Assembly: GCA_051861445.1 (NCBI GenBank)
Contig: JBHYCS010000002.1
Location: 1 to 64,000 of the forward strand
Reading direction: 5' to 3'
DNA from: Parasediminibacterium sp051861445
Lineage (GTDB): Bacteria > Bacteroidota > Bacteroidia > Chitinophagales > Chitinophagaceae
DNA: 64,000 nt
Below the pieces are notes generated by a model that was not told where the DNA came from, made no database searches, and saw nothing but the letters and a program-made list of their open reading frames with translations. Positions within the stretch are counted from its first letter, which is position 1. Every line of letters starts with the position of its first letter. The position numbers were made by a program, and so were the translations under genes. Positions 36,204 through 45,894 of this stretch are shown here, piece after piece.

Positions 36204-39200
36204 ATGAGTGTATTAGAAAATATAGTGGGCAAGTTCAAAGAATTTGGACCAACCACATGGAGTATTAAAAACAAAACCTCCGTTTACCTAGCAATACTAT
36301 TTGTATCGCTAGCAGGTATTTGGCAATTTGTAACCTTACCAAAAGAACAATTTCCAGATATTGTAATTCCTACTATTTATGTACAAACTATTTATGTAGG
36401 TAATTCGCCCAAAGACATCGAAAACCTTGTAACAAGACCCATTGAAAAACAAATTAAGGGCATTACAGGTGCAAAAATTAAAAAATTTACCAGCACATCT
36501 CAACAAGATTTTAGTGCAATAATGGTAGAGTTTGATACCGATGTAAAAACAGATATTGCTTTGCAAAAAGTAAAAGATGCCATTGATAAAGCAAAGCAAG
36601 ATTTACCAACCGATCTTACACAAGAACCGACAGCATTGGAAGTTAGCTTTAGCGAACAACCTATTATGTATGTAAATCTTAGTGGTGATTACGATTTGGT
36701 ACGTTTAAAAAAATATGCCGACGATTTAAAAGATAAGCTTGAAGATTTACCACAAATAAATCGTGTAGATATTGTTGGTGCTCCTGAACGTGAGTTTCAA
36801 ATTAATGTAGATAACTACAGAATGCAAGCATCAGGTATAACTTTCGATGATATCAGCAATGCTATTCAAAGAGAAAACTTAGATATTTCTGGTGGCTTAT
36901 TAGAAGTAGGAAACATGAAACGTAACCTTCAACTAAAAGGACAACTAAAAACAAAATATGATATTGAGAAAATCATTTTAAAAAATGGACAAAGCAATCC
37001 CATTTATTTAAAAGATATTGCTATCATTAAAGATACCACAAAAGAAAAAGATAGTTATGCCCGTTTAGATGGTAAAAACGTAGTAACACTAAACATTATC
37101 AAACGTAGTGGCGAAAACTTGATTGAAACAAGTGAAGGTGTTAAAAAAATTGTAGATGAAGGAAAAGGCATTTTATATCCAACAGATTTAAAAGCGGTAA
37201 TTACAGGTGATTTAAGTGTAAAAACAAGAACATCGTTTACCGATTTAGTAAACTCAATAATCATTGGTTTTGCATTGGTATTAATTATTCTTATGTTTTT
37301 CATGGGTGTTACCAATGCCTTCTTTGTGGCACTTTCTGTTCCACTAAGTATGTTTGTAGCATTCTTGTTTTTACCAGCAGCAGATTTAATTGTTGGTACA
37401 CACGTTACCCTAAACTTCATCGTATTGTTTGCCCTACTATTTGGATTAGGAATTATAGTAGATGATGCTATTGTGGTAATTGAAAATACGCATAGAATTT
37501 TCGTGGAAGGAAAAGGAAAAATTTCATCTGCAATTTCTGCTCGTATGGCTGCAGGTGAAGTGTTTGTACCCGTTTTAGCAGGTACACTTACAACATTAGC
37601 TCCATTTTTTCCACTCTTATTTTGGCCAGGTATTATCGGTAAGTTCATGGTGTATTTACCAACCATGCTCATTTTTACTTTAGCTGCTTCATTGTTGGTT
37701 GCATTTGTAATGAATCCTGTTTTTGCGGTTGATTTTATGAATCATGCAGAAGATGGACACACAAAGAAAAAAAGCGACATTTTCAAAAAACCAATTTTTT
37801 GGATTGTAATTGGTATTGGTATAATTCTAGACCTAACAGGTTATACATTTTTGGGTAATCTTCTCATATTTTTCATGCTCCTTGTTTTATTAAACATTTA
37901 TGTTTTAGACGATGCTATTCATGCTTTCCAAAACAGAGTTTTGCCATGGATTATGAATCATTATGAAAGTTTATTACGTTGGTCATTAAACGGATGGAGA
38001 CCTGTACATTTATTATTAGGAACCATTGGCTTATTCTTTATTTCGTTATTCATTTTTATAGCAGCAGTAAGCTCTGGAAGAATTCCAATTAGCTTTTTCC
38101 CTAAAGGCGATCCCAATCAAATTTATGTGTACTTAAAGTTACCCGTTGGAACCGATGTTCGTTTTACTGATAGCGTAACCCAAATTCTTGAAAAACGTGT
38201 AAATACTGTTTTAGGATTAGAAAATGGAAAAACAAATCCAGTTGTTGAAAGTGTAATTAGTAACGTTGCTTTGGGTGCAAACGATCCAAGTGCAGGTGAT
38301 AGAAGTACAAGAAGCGAATTGGGTAGAATTCAGATTTCTTTTGTCGAATTTGAACACAGACATGGTGTAAGCACAAGACCTTATTTAGATTCAATAAGAG
38401 CACAAATGAAAGGCATACCTGGTGCACAAATTACAGTAGACCAAGAAAGTTCTGGTCCACCAACAGATCCACCAATTAATATAGAAATTGCTAGCGAAGA
38501 TTTTGATGGTTTAATAAAAACGGCTACTAATTTAAAAAACTATCTAGACTCTATTCAAGTGCCTGGTGTAGAAGAATTAAAGATGGATGTAGACCTTACC
38601 AATCCTGAAATTACTTTAAACGTAAACAGAGAAAGAGCTTTGATAGAAGGTGTTTCAACAGCTCAAATTGGTATGGCTATTCGTACCGCATTGTTTGGTA
38701 GAGAAGTTTCTAAAATTAAAGAAGGAAAAGAAGAATATAAAATTCAATTACGCAACAACGAAATTCAAAGAAAGAATTTAGTTGAATTATTGAATATGAA
38801 AATTTACTTCAGAGATTTTGCAACTGGTAGTTTCAAAAACATTCCTATCAGTACGTTGGTTACAGTTGAGCCATCTAGTACATTAGGTAGTGTAAAGCGT
38901 AAAAACCAAAAACGTTTAATTAGTTTACGCTCAAATGTATTAACTACACAAGGTTACAATGCAACTGCCGTAAATACTGTATTAGCTGGTCATATTGCTA
39001 ACTTTAAAAATAAAGCCGATGGTGTTACTATCAAACAAACTGGTGAAGGCGAACAACAAGCAGAAACAGGTGCATTTTTATTCTCTGCATTAATTATCGC
39101 TTTAGCTGCCATCTTGTTTATATTGGTAATTCAATTTAACAGTGTAAGTAAACCAGTAATTATTTTAACAGAAATTATATTTAGCGTAATTGGTGTGTTC

Positions 39201-39800
39201 TTAGGTTTTGCAATTACAGGTATGGAAGTATCTGTTTTAATGACAGGTTTAGGTATTGTAGGCTTAGCAGGTATTGTAGTGAAGAATGGTATCTTAGTAA
39301 TTGAGTTTGCAGATGAATTAAGAGCAAGAGGAATGAAAACAAGAGAAGCTGTAATTCAAGCTGGTAAAACACGTATTATTCCAGTATTGTTAACTGCATT
39401 GGCTGCTATTTTAGCCTTTATACCTATTGCTGTTGGCTTCAACATTAACTTTGTAACATTGTTTTCAGAATTAAATCCACGTATTTTCTTTGGTGGTGAC
39501 AATGTAGTATTCTGGAAGCCGCTTTCATGGACAATCATTTTTGGTTTAGCATTTGCTTTCTTCATGACCTTAATTATTGTTCCTGCTATGTATTTAATTG
39601 CAGAACGTTTACGTAGACCAATGCGTAATATGTTTGGAGGAAAATGGATTAGCTTTATGGGTATTCCACCACTTACGATCTTGTTTTTACCATTGATGGT
39701 TGTTTCATTAATCAGCCATCGAGTTAAAAGAAAAAATAGAGAAAGAAAGCTTAAAAATGTTTCAACCGTAAATGAATCGTTTACAGGTAGTTGGTTTTAA
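36204..39800 (+). CDS. RND-family multidrug efflux permease (AcrB-like)
   Basis: 1198 residues from the ATG at 36204; an in-frame GTG 18 bp upstream is possible but the text from 'MSVLENIVGKFKEFGP' looks complete. It carries 12 core membrane helices, the TM4 proton-relay Asp pair in 'GLGIIVDDAIVVIENT', and 'LAGIVVKNGILVIEF' in TM10. It is longer than AcrB (about 1050): an extra segment of about 60 residues with two hydrophobic stretches ('FWIVIGIGIILDLTGY', 'LLIFFMLLVLLNIYVLD') lies between TM6 and TM7. A 128-bp gap separates it from the adaptor gene and a strong terminator follows. Confidence 0.95.
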   Translation: MSVLENIVGKFKEFGPTTWSIKNKTSVYLAILFVSLAGIWQFVTLPKEQFPDIVIPTIYVQTIYVGNSPKDIENLVTRPIEKQIKGITGAKIKKFTSTSQQDFSAIMVEFDTDVKTDIALQKVKDAIDKAKQDLPTDLTQEPTALEVSFSEQPIMYVNLSGDYDLVRLKKYADDLKDKLEDLPQINRVDIVGAPEREFQINVDNYRMQASGITFDDISNAIQRENLDISGGLLEVGNMKRNLQLKGQLKTKYDIEKIILKNGQSNPIYLKDIAIIKDTTKEKDSYARLDGKNVVTLNIIKRSGENLIETSEGVKKIVDEGKGILYPTDLKAVITGDLSVKTRTSFTDLVNSIIIGFALVLIILMFFMGVTNAFFVALSVPLSMFVAFLFLPAADLIVGTHVTLNFIVLFALLFGLGIIVDDAIVVIENTHRIFVEGKGKISSAISARMAAGEVFVPVLAGTLTTLAPFFPLLFWPGIIGKFMVYLPTMLIFTLAASLLVAFVMNPVFAVDFMNHAEDGHTKKKSDIFKKPIFWIVIGIGIILDLTGYTFLGNLLIFFMLLVLLNIYVLDDAIHAFQNRVLPWIMNHYESLLRWSLNGWRPVHLLLGTIGLFFISLFIFIAAVSSGRIPISFFPKGDPNQIYVYLKLPVGTDVRFTDSVTQILEKRVNTVLGLENGKTNPVVESVISNVALGANDPSAGDRSTRSELGRIQISFVEFEHRHGVSTRPYLDSIRAQMKGIPGAQITVDQESSGPPTDPPINIEIASEDFDGLIKTATNLKNYLDSIQVPGVEELKMDVDLTNPEITLNVNRERALIEGVSTAQIGMAIRTALFGREVSKIKEGKEEYKIQLRNNEIQRKNLVELLNMKIYFRDFATGSFKNIPISTLVTVEPSSTLGSVKRKNQKRLISLRSNVLTTQGYNATAVNTVLAGHIANFKNKADGVTIKQTGEGEQQAETGAFLFSALIIALAAILFILVIQFNSVSKPVIILTEIIFSVIGVFLGFAITGMEVSVLMTGLGIVGLAGIVVKNGILVIEFADELRARGMKTREAVIQAGKTRIIPVLLTALAAILAFIPIAVGFNINFVTLFSELNPRIFFGGDNVVFWKPLSWTIIFGLAFAFFMTLIIVPAMYLIAERLRRPMRNMFGGKWISFMGIPPLTILFLPLMVVSLISHRVKRKNRERKLKNVSTVNESFTGSWF

Positions 39801-39821
39801 AAGCATTCATTCACCAAACAA

Positions 39822-39855
39822 ACAAAAGCCGCTGCAAAATTGCAGCGGCTTTTGT
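39822..39855 (+). terminator. Rho-independent terminator of the efflux operon
   Basis: A 15-bp perfect stem (ACAAAAGCCGCTGCA / TGCAGCGGCTTTTGT) around a 4-nt loop, 22 bp after the RND stop and followed by T residues. It isolates the pump operon from the L,D-transpeptidase gene. Confidence 0.92.
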
Positions 39856-39936
39856 TTTACATCTAGATGTAACAAAAAAAACAATCTGTATATAAAATGT
39901 TTTGTTGTAATTTTCGTTATAATGCAAAGCATATTT

Positions 39937-40458
39937 ATGAATAAACGTTTTTTCATTTTCGCAATAGCAATTATTTTATTTGTAAATACCTCATTTAAAA
40001 CCTTACCAAGTAAAGACGATTATTATATTGTTGTAGATAAAAGCGACTACGAAATGTTGGTGTATGATGAAGATGATAATTGGCAAGTAACCTATCCTTG
40101 TGTTTTTGGAAGTAAAGATTTAGGAGATAAAATGATGCAAGGAGATAGAAAAACACCTGAAGGAACTTTTCATATTATTGCTAAAAGACCACATGCTAAA
40201 TGGAATAAATTTTTTGCATTAGATTATCCAACAGAAGAAAGTATTCAAAAATTCAACGATCGAAAAGCAAAAGGAATTATTCCTCAAGATGCAAAAATTG
40301 GTGGAGAAATTGGCATTCATGGCACTTGGCCACATGAAGAATTTGCTGTTGACTTATTTCAAAATTGGACTCAAGGTTGTGTAAGCACCAAAAACGAATA
40401 TGTAAAAACTTTATTTACGGCTATTCCTGTTGGCACTAAAGTAATAATTAGAAAATAA
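39937..40458 (+). CDS. L,D-transpeptidase (YkuD family) with N-terminal signal
   Basis: 173 residues from the ATG at 39937, which starts a membrane signal (MNKRFFIFAIAIILFVNTSF). A Met 5 codons upstream is also possible; longer frames run through the terminator and are not credible. The YkuD core is 'YYIVVDKSDYEMLVYDEDD', 'GDRKTPEGTFHI' and the active site 'GGEIGIHGTWP' with 'NWTQGCVST' (catalytic Cys). These enzymes cross-link peptidoglycan or attach proteins to it in the periplasm. It appears to be a single gene with its own promoter. Confidence 0.92.
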   Translation: MNKRFFIFAIAIILFVNTSFKTLPSKDDYYIVVDKSDYEMLVYDEDDNWQVTYPCVFGSKDLGDKMMQGDRKTPEGTFHIIAKRPHAKWNKFFALDYPTEESIQKFNDRKAKGIIPQDAKIGGEIGIHGTWPHEEFAVDLFQNWTQGCVSTKNEYVKTLFTAIPVGTKVIIRK

Positions 40459-40559
40459 CTACTTTTTTCAAACGATTAGCAACCATTATTTTTCTTTCAA
40501 AAAAATATAGACTAACGTAAACTTTTCTATCTAGCAAAACCTACAGTACATTTACAGGT

Positions 40560-41645
40560 ATGGCTATTATAAAACTTGCTGTGGATGAATTTATGGCACT
40601 TGCTGCCAACAACATTGTACTAGATGTTCGTAGCGAAGGCGAATTTGAATATGCACATATTCCAAACGCCTACTCATTACCCTTGTTTAATAACGATGAA
40701 CGAAAAGTTGTTGGTACTACATATAAACAACAAAGTAGAGAAGAGGCCATTAAAATTGGGCTCCAATATTTCGGCCCTAAAATGCTTACCATGCTACAAA
40801 ATGTAGAAAGCATTTGTAAAAAAAGAAACACTACCTACACTGGTAAAGAAACACTATTAGTACATTGTTGGCGTGGAGGCATGCGTAGTGCAGGTGTTGC
40901 TTGGTTATTAGATTTATATGGCTTTAAAGTATATACCCTTGTTGGCGGCTACAAAGCTTATAGAAACTGGGTTTTACAACAATTTAATAAACCATATTCT
41001 TTTCAAATTATTGGCGGTTTTACAGGTAGCGGTAAAACAAAAATGTTGCATCAACTTCAAAAAAGAGGATGCTCAATAGTAGACATAGAAGCCATTGCCA
41101 ATCATAAAGGATCTACTTTTGGAGCCATTGGTTTACCTGCACAACCTAGTCAAGAAATGTTTGAAAATATATTGGCAAATTCTCTGTTACAGGCAAAAGA
41201 AAATACCAAAAACAAATCGCTACCCTATATTTTTATAGAAGATGAAAGCCAAAGAATTGGTTCGGTAAATATTCCTAAACCATTGTTCGAGCAGATGCGT
41301 CAACAAAAGGTTTTCTTCTTAGATATTCCTTTTGAAGAACGATTAAAATACATTGTAAGTGATTATGGCAAACACCAACAAAGCGATTTGGTGAATGCAA
41401 TTGTTAGAATAAAGAAAAAACTAGGTGGTTTAGATGCCAAACAGGCAATTCACTTTTTACTAGAAGATGATGTATACAATTGTTTTAAAATTTTATTAAA
41501 CTACTACGACAAACTATACAATATTGGTTTGAACAAACGCAACAATGTATATGAACAAGTTTGCACTATTCAATGCAATCATGTTGATGCTAATGAAAAC
41601 GCTACAGCTGTTTTACAAACATTGTCAGCATCCTACAATCAATAG
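40560..41645 (+). CDS. mnmH: tRNA 2-selenouridine synthase
   Basis: 361 residues. The N-terminal rhodanese domain ('NIVLDVRSEGEFEYAHIPNA') carries the catalytic Cys in 'VHCWRGGMRSAG'; a P-loop domain follows ('GGFTGSGKTKML'). This two-domain layout is specific to MnmH (SelU), which replaces the sulfur of 2-thiouridine at the tRNA wobble base with selenium through a geranylated intermediate. It needs selenophosphate from SelD, which is not in this window. Length is close to the E. coli protein. Confidence 0.94.
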   Translation: MAIIKLAVDEFMALAANNIVLDVRSEGEFEYAHIPNAYSLPLFNNDERKVVGTTYKQQSREEAIKIGLQYFGPKMLTMLQNVESICKKRNTTYTGKETLLVHCWRGGMRSAGVAWLLDLYGFKVYTLVGGYKAYRNWVLQQFNKPYSFQIIGGFTGSGKTKMLHQLQKRGCSIVDIEAIANHKGSTFGAIGLPAQPSQEMFENILANSLLQAKENTKNKSLPYIFIEDESQRIGSVNIPKPLFEQMRQQKVFFLDIPFEERLKYIVSDYGKHQQSDLVNAIVRIKKKLGGLDAKQAIHFLLEDDVYNCFKILLNYYDKLYNIGLNKRNNVYEQVCTIQCNHVDANENATAVLQTLSASYNQ

Positions 41646-41647
41646 TG

Positions 41648-43300
41648 TTACTTAAATTTTGGTGGATGTGTTTGATGCCATTTTGTAGCTTGCTGATAAG
41701 CCTTTGCAACACTTAAAATGGTAGATTCATCAAATAATTTTCCAATAAAAGTAATACTTGTTGGCAATTGGTTTCTAGCATCAAAACCTGTAGGAACAAC
41801 TACAACAGGATGACCAGTAAGATTGGTGATTGCAGTTTGATTTCCACTTCCTCTTGTTGGGCAAATAATGGCGTCAAATTCATTTACCACTTCATTTACT
41901 TTTTGCATCAACAAGTATCTATGTCTATTGGCATTAATGTATTCAACAGCAGGAATAAACCTTGCAACTCTAAAGGTATTTGGCCAATCATATTTACCTT
42001 GAGCAGTTAGTTGATCGTCGATATCGTTACGTGTAAAATCATCAAAAGCGGCTGCACATTCTGCACTAATTACTACATCCATTATATTAAAGTTGTAAAC
42101 ACCACTATCAGGAAAGTTAACAGGAATAAGTGTTACACCCATTTTCTTAAACTCGTTCAACACTTTCCATTCAGAACGTGTAGTGTCTTTTATTCTGTCA
42201 AAATAATTTTTGGCGTAGCCAATTTTCATGGCAGATAATTTTTTATTTGCAGGAAAATTAAAAGGCATATTTACTGCACTTAAATCTTTACCATCTGTTC
42301 CATGAATATATTGAAACACAATTGCAGCATCTTCTGCACTTCTACAAATAGGGCCAACTTTATCTAAGCTCCAACTCAATGTCATGGCTCCGCTTCTACT
42401 AATACTTCCAAAAGTAGGTCTTAACCCTGTAGCTCCACAAGTTGCTGATGGAGAAACAATGCTACCCCAAGTTTCTGTACCAATTGCAAAAGGTGCCAAT
42501 CCTGCTACTGTTGCTGATGCAGAACCGGCAGATGAACCTGAAGAACCAAAACGGAAATTCCATGGATTTTTTGTTTGTCCACCAAACCATCTGTCACCTT
42601 GTGCCAAAGCACCCAATGTAAATTTGGCAATCAATACAGCACCTGCTTTTTTTAATTGATTGTAAACAAAAGCATCTTCATCTATCACTTGGTTTTTGTA
42701 AGGTGCAGCACCCCAAGTTGTTGTATAACCTTTTACTGCAAATAAGTCTTTTAACCCGTAAGGAATACCTTGTAATACCGATTTGTAAATACCTTTTGCC
42801 AACAATGCATCGGCCTGTTTTGCTTGCAATAAAGCAGTATCTTCTGTAATAGTTACTACACAATTTAAAGAATCATTTAACCTTTTGAGTCTATCAATAA
42901 AAAACTGTGTTAATGCAAGAGAACTAATTTTTTTATTTTTAATTAAGCTAGCCAATTGTAAGATAGAATAAAATGCTAGATCGTTTTTGTTTGCAGGCAG
43001 TTCAACATTAGCAGGAATTTGCCACAGAATGGGCATTTGATTTTGATTAAACTGCATGTTTGGTAATAATGGGCTCTGCCACAAAGTACTTGGCACATTA
43101 TTGTTTAAGCTAAATTTATGTTGCAATTTAAAATTGCTTAGGTTTTCTTGAACACCTTCTAACAAGGTATCAATTTCTTTTTCTGTAAAATGAATATCAA
43201 TAATTTTTGCAGCTTGTTTTACAGCTTGCTTTAAAGAGTCTTGGGCTATTGTTTGAATGCTAAACAATAGAATTCCTAAAACAGTTAGAATGGTTCTCAT
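41648..43300 (-). CDS. Exported amidase (amidase signature family)
   Basis: 550 residues with signal peptide (MRTILTVLGILLFSIQTIAQ). The Ser-cisSer-Lys triad is visible: Lys in 'GIPYGLKDLFAVKGYTTTWG', the Gly/Ser loop 'RFGSSGSSAGSASATVAG' and Ser in 'GTETWGSIVSPSATCGATG'. It hydrolyses an amide bond; the signal peptide shows it is not the GatA subunit. The N-terminal ~120 residues are an extra helical domain. The substrate is unknown. It is convergent with mnmH (2-bp gap). Confidence 0.92.
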   Translation of the reverse strand: MRTILTVLGILLFSIQTIAQDSLKQAVKQAAKIIDIHFTEKEIDTLLEGVQENLSNFKLQHKFSLNNNVPSTLWQSPLLPNMQFNQNQMPILWQIPANVELPANKNDLAFYSILQLASLIKNKKISSLALTQFFIDRLKRLNDSLNCVVTITEDTALLQAKQADALLAKGIYKSVLQGIPYGLKDLFAVKGYTTTWGAAPYKNQVIDEDAFVYNQLKKAGAVLIAKFTLGALAQGDRWFGGQTKNPWNFRFGSSGSSAGSASATVAGLAPFAIGTETWGSIVSPSATCGATGLRPTFGSISRSGAMTLSWSLDKVGPICRSAEDAAIVFQYIHGTDGKDLSAVNMPFNFPANKKLSAMKIGYAKNYFDRIKDTTRSEWKVLNEFKKMGVTLIPVNFPDSGVYNFNIMDVVISAECAAAFDDFTRNDIDDQLTAQGKYDWPNTFRVARFIPAVEYINANRHRYLLMQKVNEVVNEFDAIICPTRGSGNQTAITNLTGHPVVVVPTGFDARNQLPTSITFIGKLFDESTILSVAKAYQQATKWHQTHPPKFK

Positions 43301-43374
43301 AAGCCCTAAAATACGTAATCTTATTTGGCTGCAAATATTTTGTTTGAAAGAATAGAAAACAATTTTAAAAGCAC

Positions 43375-43851
43375 TTATACTGAAATAGCGTTTATTACAG
43401 GCAAATGTTTAACCGGAAAATTAACCGAATTGGCAATAAAGCAATAAGCATGTGCTTTTTTATGAAGTTGTGTTGCCATTTCAATCATACTGCTATCAGC
43501 AACAAAAACAGTAGGGTGTAATGTAACTTCTGTAAAACACCCACTACCGTCTTGTTTTTCTATCATTATTCCGGTTGCTTTGTCTGTGTAGCTTACTACA
43601 ATAATTCCTGCTGCTGAACACAAGTGTAAATACCAAAGCATGTGACAAGCCGATAAAGAACTGACTAATAAATCTTCTGGATTGTATTTTGTAACATCGC
43701 CTCTAAATGCAGGATCAGAAGATCCTAAAATGGGTGGTTTATTATCTACAGAAACAGTGTAACTACGTTCATAGCTTTTATAGTTATTTGTTCCAGAACC
43801 ATTGTTACCTGTCCATTCTAATTGAGTTGTATAATGGTGCAAATGCTCCAT
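43375..43851 (-). CDS. OsmC-like peroxide-reducing protein
   Basis: 158 residues. The two redox Cys positions are in 'VSSLSACHMLWYL' and 'HAYCFIANSVNFPV', as in OsmC/Ohr proteins, which reduce organic hydroperoxides with thiols in the cytoplasm. The N-terminal 'HHYTTQLEWTGNNG' is typical of the OsmC branch. Its substrate is unproven. Single gene, 58 bp from the next minus-strand GT2 gene. Confidence 0.88.
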   Translation of the reverse strand: MEHLHHYTTQLEWTGNNGSGTNNYKSYERSYTVSVDNKPPILGSSDPAFRGDVTKYNPEDLLVSSLSACHMLWYLHLCSAAGIIVVSYTDKATGIMIEKQDGSGCFTEVTLHPTVFVADSSMIEMATQLHKKAHAYCFIANSVNFPVKHLPVINAISV

Positions 43852-43908
43852 AAAAATGTGGGTTGATAAGCTTTATTTATAAATTAATTTATTAAAAAAA
43901 AGTAATCA

Positions 43909-45078
43909 CTAACTCATTTTTCTACCTGCCTTTTCCCATAAAACAGATTGGTTTCCTTTTAGATAACGAACAATTCCTGCTAAAACAGCCCAATTCATCA
44001 TACAAAAATAATAGGGTATAAAAAGCAGTTTTACTTTCACTTGTCTACTCTCAAAAAACCAACCAAGCAAAGCCATGCTATAAAAAGAAACCTGGCCAAT
44101 TAAAAGCAATGTAAAAATGAGAGAGGGTTCTTCAACAATAATTATCCAATTCAATATAAATGCGGCTATCATAAAAAATGGAGTAATTGTCCATCTTAAA
44201 ACTCGATGACTAATGTATTGAAAACTAAGTAGTGGATATTGTATGGGCAACAATAAACTTTTAAGCCAAACAATAGATTGAATGCCACCAGCAGCAATAC
44301 GAATTTTTCGTTTTAGCTCTTCTTTAATATTTTCTGATGTGTTTTCAGATGCATAAGCATTGGGTTCATAAACAATGGTGTATCCTTTTTTTGCTATCAG
44401 CATCGAAATCATAAAATCGTCAATAATACTATTTGCTGGCACAGGTTGATACAAGCTTGTTCTTACACTAAACAATTCACCAGCAGCACCAACTACAGAG
44501 TATAATTCTGAATCCCAAGATTTTAATTTGCTTTCATATTTCCAATACATTCCTTCACCTACTGTTGCATCGGCAGTTTCATCTATCTGCACTCTTTTTT
44601 CACCAGAAACAGCACCAACTTTAGGGTTTACATAGTGTCTTGCAATATTTAATAACGCTTGACTATTTAAAAATGTATTGGCATCGGTAAACACAATAAT
44701 ATCGGTTTTCACTTGTTGTACCGCTCTATGCATAGCAGCAATTTTACCCTTTCTTTCTGCACTATGTAACAACTGTATGCCTGCATGCTGAGCTACAATT
44801 TGTGGTGTATTGTCCGTTGAGCCATCTGTTACAAAAATGTATCCAATTTTATCTTTTGGATACTCTAAATGTAATGTGTTTTTAATTTTTTGTTCAATAA
44901 AATCGGCTTCATTATAAGCTGCTACAACCACCGTTAAGCTTGGTAGATAATCGTAATTAGGAGCCTTAAATTTACCTTTAACCATTCGCTTTATCAATAC
45001 CATGATAAATAAAACAATACCATAGCCTAAGTATGTATAAAAAATAATGAACAAACTGAACCAAAAAGCAGTTTTCAT
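43909..45078 (-). CDS. Membrane-bound glycosyltransferase family 2
   Basis: 389 residues. One membrane helix at the N-terminus, a GT-A domain (about 45-260: 'TVVVAAYNEADFIEQKI', 'FVTDGSTDNT', metal-binding 'VFTDANT', acidic 'IIDDFMISMLIAKKG'), and three or four C-terminal helices. The layout is that of processive or lipid-linked GT2 enzymes related to cellulose synthase, but the QxxRW block is replaced by 'KRKIRIAAGGIQSI'. It probably builds a surface or secreted glycan. It stands alone, facing away from the H-NOX operon. Confidence 0.9.
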   Translation of the reverse strand: MKTAFWFSLFIIFYTYLGYGIVLFIMVLIKRMVKGKFKAPNYDYLPSLTVVVAAYNEADFIEQKIKNTLHLEYPKDKIGYIFVTDGSTDNTPQIVAQHAGIQLLHSAERKGKIAAMHRAVQQVKTDIIVFTDANTFLNSQALLNIARHYVNPKVGAVSGEKRVQIDETADATVGEGMYWKYESKLKSWDSELYSVVGAAGELFSVRTSLYQPVPANSIIDDFMISMLIAKKGYTIVYEPNAYASENTSENIKEELKRKIRIAAGGIQSIVWLKSLLLPIQYPLLSFQYISHRVLRWTITPFFMIAAFILNWIIIVEEPSLIFTLLLIGQVSFYSMALLGWFFESRQVKVKLLFIPYYFCMMNWAVLAGIVRYLKGNQSVLWEKAGRKMS

Positions 45079-45349
45079 AAGCAGTTATTAATAAAAAATT
45101 GGTATACGCTGATAATTCCTCTCTACAACGTAGCTACATTACGAAAGTAGCAGATTATTGTTTAACTTGTTATAGCAAAAATTCTATAAACTTCTGTTTT
45201 AATTAAACATTTTACTGTTTAAAAAATAAACACAAGTTTTATTAGGTAAATAATTGTTTTAAATTAAGGCAAGATTGATAGTTTTGTTATTTACCTTTAA
45301 TAACCGAATTTCAAAATTGCTTCTATTGCCATAAACCCTAGTATTATTT

Positions 45350-45892
45350 ATGTACGGACTTGTAAATAAATCGATTGAAGAATTAGTTACCCAACAATTT
45401 GGTGAACAAAAATGGGAAGATATTAAGCTAAGAAGTGGCGTAGATGTAGACTTTTTCTTAAGCAACGAACCCTATGACGATGCTATTACATTTAAATTGG
45501 CTATAACAGCTGCTCAAGAATTACAAGTAAGTGTAGAAGATGTGCTTACATTATTTGGGGAATTTTGGGTTTTAGATACTGCAAAGAAAAAATATGGTGA
45601 TTTAATGGCAGCAGGTGGTGATAATTTAAAAGATTTTTTAATTCATTTACCGAATTTTCATGATAGGATAATTTTACTTTTTCCAAAAGTAACACCGCCA
45701 GAATTTAGTGTAAGTCATGTAACAGAAAATAGTTTACACTTACATTACAAATCTAAAAGAGAGGGCTTGCAAGCCTTTGTTTTAGGGCTTTTACAAGGTT
45801 TAGGTAAAATGTACGCTGTTGCAATTACAATTGATATTTTACAAAAGAAAGCAGATGGGCATACGCATGAGATTTTTAAAATAAGCTGGTAA
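45350..45892 (+). CDS. H-NOX heme nitric-oxide/oxygen-binding sensor
   Basis: 180 residues, a stand-alone H-NOX. The start 'MYGLVNKSIEELV' is typical. The proximal heme ligand is His104 in 'LPNFHDRI', and the heme propionate-binding YxSxR motif is Tyr133, Ser135 and Arg137 ('HYKSKREGL'). Bacterial H-NOX proteins bind NO through heme and modulate a partner kinase or cyclase. The next gene, 2 bp downstream, carries the HNOBA partner domain, so the two should form a complex. No distal-pocket Tyr assignment is made, so O2 binding cannot be judged here. Confidence 0.95.
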   Translation: MYGLVNKSIEELVTQQFGEQKWEDIKLRSGVDVDFFLSNEPYDDAITFKLAITAAQELQVSVEDVLTLFGEFWVLDTAKKKYGDLMAAGGDNLKDFLIHLPNFHDRIILLFPKVTPPEFSVSHVTENSLHLHYKSKREGLQAFVLGLLQGLGKMYAVAITIDILQKKADGHTHEIFKISW

Positions 45893-45894
45893 CC

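Noticed and set aside
37055..37672. Minus-strand 205-residue frame inside the RND gene
   Set aside because: Antisense shadow; Asn/Thr/Ile-rich without domain features, while the plus strand encodes the intact pump.
45079..45349. tRNA or riboswitch in the gap before the H-NOX gene
   Set aside because: Only short imperfect dyads were seen; no cloverleaf or known aptamer core.
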